From: Sipunculus nudus
Lineage: Eukaryota; Annelida; Sipuncula; Golfingiida; Sipunculidae
Assembly (NCBI GenBank): GCA_026874595.1
Contig: CM049311.1
Coordinates: 40,553,676-40,617,675 of the forward strand
Length of the DNA: 64,000 nucleotides
Direction: 5' to 3'
Made by a program: the position numbers and the translations under genes. Under the pieces are notes generated by a model. It saw only the letters and a program-made list of their open reading frames with translations. It was not told the origin of the DNA and did not search any database. This document shows positions 58,555 to 64,000 of the stretch, in pieces (positions within the stretch are counted from its first letter, which is position 1; every line of letters begins with the position of its first letter).

Positions 58555-58870
58555 GCGCAATACGCTCCCGAGGCAGCGGAAATCTTGCGCTTCTAAAGAA
58601 GCAACCGATTTTCACGCTGCCAGCTTTGACCGTTTATGATATATTTAGACACCAGATGGCGGTTCGTTTTCCACTGAAATAAACGTGCGTATGATGTGAC
58701 AAGCAGCCAATCAGATGCCAATAAACAAACACTCGACAGGCATCCTGGCTCCGCCCATTGCTGCGCTTCAAGCGCCGCTTATTGAGTTTCCGGTCGAATT
58801 TAAATTGCTCCCTCTGCATTCTCGCATCATCGACCGATTCGATTATGACATTATGACTGTGTTAGCGTAG
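58555..58870 (-). promoter_or_regulatory. CpG-richer promoter-like region
   Basis: Many CpGs on an AT-rich background, with 'gctccgcccattg' (GC box plus CCAAT-like, near 58750), 'agccaatcagatg' (CCAAT box, near 58707) and 'caccagatggcgg' at 58650-58662. The last fits a YY1 site (ATGGCGG) and also 13 of 14 positions of the CTCF consensus CCASYAGRKGGCRS. Its position suits the exon at 58345-58227. It could also be bidirectional. Confidence 0.45.
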
Positions 58871-59861
58871 CCATGTATCTGTTGTTTGCAGAACTGAAAC
58901 CAGCATGCTAGGTGTGCACGCAGCCTTTGTTGTTACGTTTCGTTTGCATTACAGCTCACCGGCCGAGCATCCTATGTGCCCAAGGCCCTAAGCAAACCAC
59001 GTCAGGGGCAATTCTCTCTGAGCCTGTGGCCTGTTCAGACGGTTACGCTGGGGGATGAGCTGTCACTCAAAAAGAAATGAATATGCTTGGCTCTGTGTAT
59101 TCCTCGCTTGGCTTTGTCTTCCAGCACAAGGTCTCATCTGATTGGACAAAAATACAGTGCTCCCCTCTGGTGTTGCAATTCAGGATACGAGGTCATAACA
59201 AACAGCGCCTTACGATACAGGTAGTAGCCCTATAGGTAAAGCGCTGTGTAAAGAGCGTACAAGCGCAAATGCAAAGCCCGACTTTTAGTGACTGCCCATT
59301 GTTTACCATTGCCAATGCAGTGGGATTTTATTAAACTAAAACAGTACCAATTCATATTTTATTATGATGAAATATGTTGAAAAATGCATGAGAAATATTT
59401 TACATCATAGAGGTTAGTAAAATTCTAATCTCGGGGACTTACATTGTACGTATAGCTGTAGCTTTCGACCGTATCTCACAATCATCGTCAGCAGTCTGGC
59501 GCGCCTGACAACAACTCAATCACGGTGATATCATTCCATTCCCACAAAAGAAAGTAGGTTACTTCGGCCTAAATCGTTCAGGTTTGAAATTTAATTATGC
59601 TTTGTCTGGTATATTTTGAACAGTAGATATATATTTGATCAAATGATTGTATGTAATATTTCTGTAAGAAGTGGTTCTATTTCTCTCTTGTGCAGTTTTG
59701 GAGCATACCCCTGAAGGTTATATTTGAATTTTATTGTGAAAATGTAAAGGAAATCGTGTTAATTTTGCGAAAAGAATGTAAGAGTCAGGTTATTCAAGTA
59801 AATATCATGATTTATATATATCTTATTTACATATATGAGTCATGATAAAAATTCATACAAG

Positions 59862-60127
59862 TATAATAATATGATTAACCTGTTCTCGGAGCCGTTCGCT
59901 CCATAAGCAGCGGTTACACTATGTCAACTATTCGCTACACTACCCGTTGCATTAAACCGCGGTTGCCGGTCCGGTTTGGCCACCATGCGGTGGAATTCCC
60001 CATGTGTAATATTCAACCAATCATATTACAGATATCACCTGCACAATCGGATGTTCTTCGAGGTATCGGTCACTTTGCACTGCTGTGTTCAGAGCGTATC
60101 CGAGAACAGGTTAATCATATTATTATA
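59862..60127. mobile_element. MITE with 29-bp perfect inverted repeats (266 bp)
   Basis: Left end TATAATAATATGATTAACCT followed by GTTCTCGGA is repeated exactly in reverse at 60099-60127. The interior is GC-richer and contains an open frame (about 59921-60154) that is not recognisable. No target duplication is separable, because the outer bases are part of the palindrome. Confidence 0.8.
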
Positions 60128-60710
60128 GGTATAATACTAATATCAGGTAAATGAATTGCCTCGCAGTTGCCTCAATTGGTTGCTTGGACCCCAATATGCT
60201 TTCCACTTTCTGTTGTTACCATTCTTTTTATTCGGACATTGACACGGACCGACCCGAACGCCTGCCAAGCCTCAGTCTCGTGACACAGAGAACAGATCAA
60301 TTGTTCATTTGTGCTTAGCAGATAAGGACGCTTTTTTTTTACTAAACTCCTAAAATGCAATATCTCCTAACATTTAACCAATTCCTTTTTGGTATATCAG
60401 TAAAACTGTATCGTGTGAAGTGTGTTTACATTCCATTTATATAACGCTACTGGTAAATTTGTAATTGTTGTACGCATGAATATTTGTATTCCTTGAAACA
60501 TGTGGTAACTAAAAGTGAAGCTATTTGTATAACGTTTCATGTGATTTCTCGGTTAACTGATACAAAGTAACAGGCCTACTGTTTATGTAAATATCTAGCA
60601 GTTATTTGTATTTTGCATCAAATATGAACTGTTTATATCATATTTATCATTACTGTTACATGATGAGTTGTTCATTTGTGCTTGACAGGAACGCCGGTTA
60701 GAGTATTCCA

Positions 60711-60713
<3 letters not shown>

Positions 60714-60769
<56 letters not shown>
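60714..60769. repeat. (AT)n microsatellite
   Basis: About 28 AT dinucleotides; the open frame of alternating Tyr-Ile across it is an artefact. Confidence 0.97.
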
Positions 60770-60770
<1 letters not shown>

Positions 60771-60789
60771 CCGAATAAACAGGCTTATA

Positions 60790-60893
60790 TATGGCTTGCC
60801 TATTCGCTCACGCCGGGTGACCTGGGCTTTTGCCGGGAACACCCATTACAGTTTGTTGCCCCGAGTGGTGATCGAACTCACGACCTTAGAGAT
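60790..60893 (-). mobile_element. tRNA-derived SINE fragment
   Basis: Minus strand reads 'aggtcgtgagttcgatcacc' followed by 'actcggggcaac'. This is a T-loop-like B box (GTTCGATCACC) with stem complementarity but no complete cloverleaf. Confidence 0.45.
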
Positions 60894-60909
60894 TATTGAG
60901 CAGTTCTAG

Positions 60910-61161
60910 CAAATTGAAACTCCTACACATGTTTTGTTCGTTGGAGAAGCACACACTGGTCGTTGCACTGGCTTCGGGTTTGTAGTTTTGGAAACTAAAG
61001 ACTCTGCTAAACAGGCCATACATAAGCTATCAGATAGATCCTTACAGAGGGATTCAAGTATCAACATCTCTCTTGAACATGCTGGGGTTTCCTCCATTAC
61101 TGAGGTGTCTCATCTGATTGACAACAAAGTGCTCTATTCTTTAAATCCTTCTTCCTTTCAG
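60910..61161 (+). CDS. Exon-like segment encoding half of an RRM RNA-binding domain
   Basis: Open for 84 codons between TTCTAG|CAA and TTTCAG|GTATCC, phase 0 at both ends. The translation includes HVLFVGEAHTGRCTGFGFVV, then ETKDSAKQAIHKL and INISLEHAG. This fits beta2, RNP1 (TGFGFVVL), alpha2 and beta4 of an RRM. The first half of the domain (RNP2) would have to be on an upstream exon, which I cannot find. The acceptor has a poor pyrimidine tract and a SINE lies immediately upstream. The segment may therefore be a real exon of a plus-strand gene running right, or a retroposed gene fragment. Confidence 0.45.
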
Positions 61162-61164
61162 GTA

Positions 61165-63715
61165 TCCCAAGGTAGACGTATCTCAGAGATAGTAACAAAG
61201 CTCGATTTTTACACATGGTTCGGACATGTGTAAATTTTGAATAAGATTTGAACCAGCATCTGTCCGAAGAAAATTTACACATGAGTTAAGCACGTTTGTA
61301 CCAAATAAAAATGCAATATTGGAATTGAAATGGGTATTTTTCATTACCAATACTGGCACAGAAAATGTTTGAGAAGATTGTATATCAGCAAAATTTAGGT
61401 AAACAGGGACGATACCACAATACTCTACCGGTTAGCCGTCTAGTTGCCTGAGATCCATCATCTCCTCCAGGGGGACTAAGTCTGGCGGGTTGAGGTGTTT
61501 AAAAAAAAACACTCGGCGACGGAAGAGACTTGGGAACCTGTATCTAAAGGACTTTTCATTTAATACAATTTGCAATCATGTGAGCAACCTGTGTTTCACC
61601 TACGAGAGGGGGACATTCTCGGTACATATATATGGGCTAGATCTTCTTAACTATCCACTTTAATGTATTTTTATGTCGCCAGCATTGTTTTTCAAAACGA
61701 GTAGTAGATTTCACTTCAGGATCTATACCAATAGACAGATCATCATCTGAGCTTGCTATACATGTATAACAGGGGCAGGAGGCACTCTATACATTACTGG
61801 TTCTTGAATGGAAAACCTGAGAATTCGACTGATTTGAAATGCTGTGTCGCCAAAGCAATCCTTTATTTTCTATCCAATAGCAAGATAATGAATAGAGATT
61901 ATGGTGAGTATTTAGCTTTGTTCAGCCAGGCGACACACGCTCATGATTGAAAAAAATTATGTCAAAACACGCTTTGCATAATTTCCCTTCGAAAAGAAAA
62001 TTGAAAAATAAATGTCTCCAAAGCCATGTGTTCTCCTTTACAAAACAAAATACTATGCATAGAAAAAGTTAAAGCATCATTAAACATATGGAATATCATT
62101 GTTAATTAATTACTGGGTAACATGGTCTGTGTTGACGACAATTATTTCTGTATGCTTCTGATTTTATTACGTATATAACAAATCAAATTCTGAAACAAAG
62201 AGAGATGGGATAAGGAAGTGATCTCCTTTCCGCTCAGTTCCTGATCGAGATACCATGGTTCGGCAGACTGTTAACACATACTGCTATATAGCCAGCCTAC
62301 TGATGACCCCTGTGTAATAAATTAATATAGAAATGCACAACACTGCTGTTCGTATGAGAAGACAACACGCCAGGAATGTGAACTCCTTTACGTGTTCTCC
62401 TTTACCAAGACTTGCATGTCTCGGATTGTATCGAGGTAGTAACTCGAAGTTTGCACTCTGAGCATCAGCCCCACTGTGTTTCTTGAAGATGGTACCAAGA
62501 AAGCGATCGAGTCGTCAATACCACATGAATGTTTTCTATGACGCATCTGGTAACATTCTGAAAAATGATAATTCATTCTCCTGTCTCAGACCCCGAATGT
62601 AGTAGCCCAAAGCATGGAATTAGTACTTTTATTTATTTTATCCTTTTGTTTTGAATATTTTGTTTTAATATCTGAGCGAAAGTAAGAAGATTTAACTCAT
62701 AGGTCATTCCATGAATGAGGTTTAAAGGAGCTGTAAAAGAGTTCACAGTGTGTGTAAAGGACACCACTGCCTTAAATGTTATCTTTTAAGGGCTACCTTC
62801 TTTTTGATGAAGTGTGCTGGATTGTTTCAGATAAGAGTTATGATTAATCTTGAGATTCTTTTTACCTGATTTAACTATTATGTTTTATGAAAAATATATT
62901 TTCTCCCCAAGGGGTGCCAATATACAATTTGCCAATAAATTTTCTAAATGACAGAAATAAAGCAAAGACATGATGAGGCATAAATGCCTCCTTACAAGAA
63001 TGTAACCGTATCTTGCAAATAATACATGAGAAAGCAAACTATCTTTCACAGCATCTCAATCAAGCTAAGATTGGTCAGGGTCAGATGTCACATGCACAAT
63101 GCTAATAAATTCAAAAGCTGCTGATTTATTGTACTGGTACAGTGTTCTGAATATTCTGGAAAAAATGTTTCAAAGTGAAGTTGCCAATTGGTCATTAGAC
63201 CCCAAAGAACTCAGATGGAAAATTGTAAATGTAGGTCCTATCTGGCGTTTATTGTGCAAAGATATTCCCTTGTATATCTTTATGAAAATAGGCCAGAAAA
63301 CGCTGATCTCATACAAAAAGGCTGTATTTTATATCCACATGTTTTACATGTGAGGACCGCAAAAAATAATCCAAATACATGCAACAAGGGCTTCTGGTGG
63401 CAAATCAGATGAGCCAGTGTCTTTGCAAAGGGCGTTTTGTGACTATATTGACCTTTCAGCTTCTGCATATATGAAACCAACAACGTAAGGTTACAAGGTA
63501 TTTCTGTTTGCCAACAATGGCGCATATACCGTGTTTACAAAGAGCTTGTTGATAAACATACGTAATAAGAAGTTTTCCTAACAGGAATTTCATACAGATC
63601 ACTAATATGATGCAGAGTAAGCAATACATCAGAGGTTCCTCTATACCCCTCTACTTCCCTTTTATCCATATTTATTCATAACTGTACTTTTAAACATTAT
63701 TAAAAGGAAAAGCTA
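61165..63715. other. No supported gene
   Basis: AT-rich sequence with scattered short open frames (such as 61753-61950 and 63099-63412) that lack exon context or known motifs. Confidence 0.5.
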
Positions 63716-63723
63716 TGGCTGTC

Positions 63724-63726
<3 letters not shown>

Positions 63727-63772
<46 letters not shown>
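63727..63772. repeat. (AT)n microsatellite followed by poly-G
   Basis: About 23 AT dinucleotides, then 'tttggggggggcg'. Confidence 0.97.
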
Positions 63773-63775
<3 letters not shown>

Positions 63776-64000
63776 GGGGGGGCGTCATTTTACCCGAACA
63801 CACTTTCGACATGCTTTCTATGCCATTTAAACTTTCTAATATAAAAGTAAGTTTTAAGTATATATTTTCTTTTATAACATCCTACAGAAAATGTAGTCCA
63901 CATGCAATTTTGCAACCCCGCAGCCCCCTCACAACTTTTTATTCTTAGAATATTTTTTTTATGATCTTGAACCTCTGTAACCCATCCACACACAGGAACA

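Noticed and set aside
60830-60890. tRNA gene on the minus strand
   Set aside because: Same reason: a B-box-like stretch without a complete fold.

Overview
This is a window of invertebrate animal nuclear DNA. It is AT-rich, intron-rich and packed with transposon relics, microsatellites and very long tandem arrays. The repeat style (a dispersed family ending in a 'cccatgggyca...ctcagctga' motif, tRNA-derived SINE fragments, TIR elements carrying internal tandem repeats) suggests a lophotrochozoan, most likely a mollusc. That placement is inference, because no taxon-diagnostic gene is complete here.

The one gene I can name is DNAI7 (also CASC1/CFAP94, the axonemal-dynein-associated protein with a Casc1_N domain). 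It lies on the minus strand. Eight coding exons can be placed from about 38.7 kb down to 5.2 kb (38731-38641, 35498-35407, 33071-32967, 28755-28615, 26542-26462, 23306-23137, 10073-9919, 5277-5168). All reading frames join with matching intron phases (1,0,0,0,0,2,1,0), giving 945 nt or 315 codons. The start-codon exon is not resolved; a candidate non-coding first exon and promoter lies near 43.8-43.9 kb. The 3' half of the gene is beyond the left edge.

Layout: 1-5160 is a 79-bp minisatellite in the intron after the last visible exon. 5.3-11.8 kb is intron plus one exon. 11.8-22.8 kb is an 11-kb, 35-bp satellite containing a 3-kb internally inverted block. 23-38.7 kb holds six exons separated by a pogo/Tigger-like element, a LINE relic, a nested TIR element and a LINE insertion with a clear target-site duplication. 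38.8-44 kb holds a long dispersed repeat, a 32-bp minisatellite and the putative promoter. 44.3-49.1 kb is a run of TIR and foldback-type elements. 49.9-52.7 kb is a broken Ty3/Gypsy-like retroelement. 53-64 kb is mostly non-coding, with a LINE 3' end, MITEs, a likely first coding exon of an unknown minus-strand gene at 58.3 kb and a plus-strand exon-like segment encoding half of an RRM domain at 61 kb.

The most striking observation is that three separate minisatellites in DNAI7 (79, 40 and 28 bp units) each start exactly at the 5' splice site of an exon and copy that splice site. In two of them the last ~20 exon bases are copied as well. The introns are therefore filled with duplicate or decayed donor sites.
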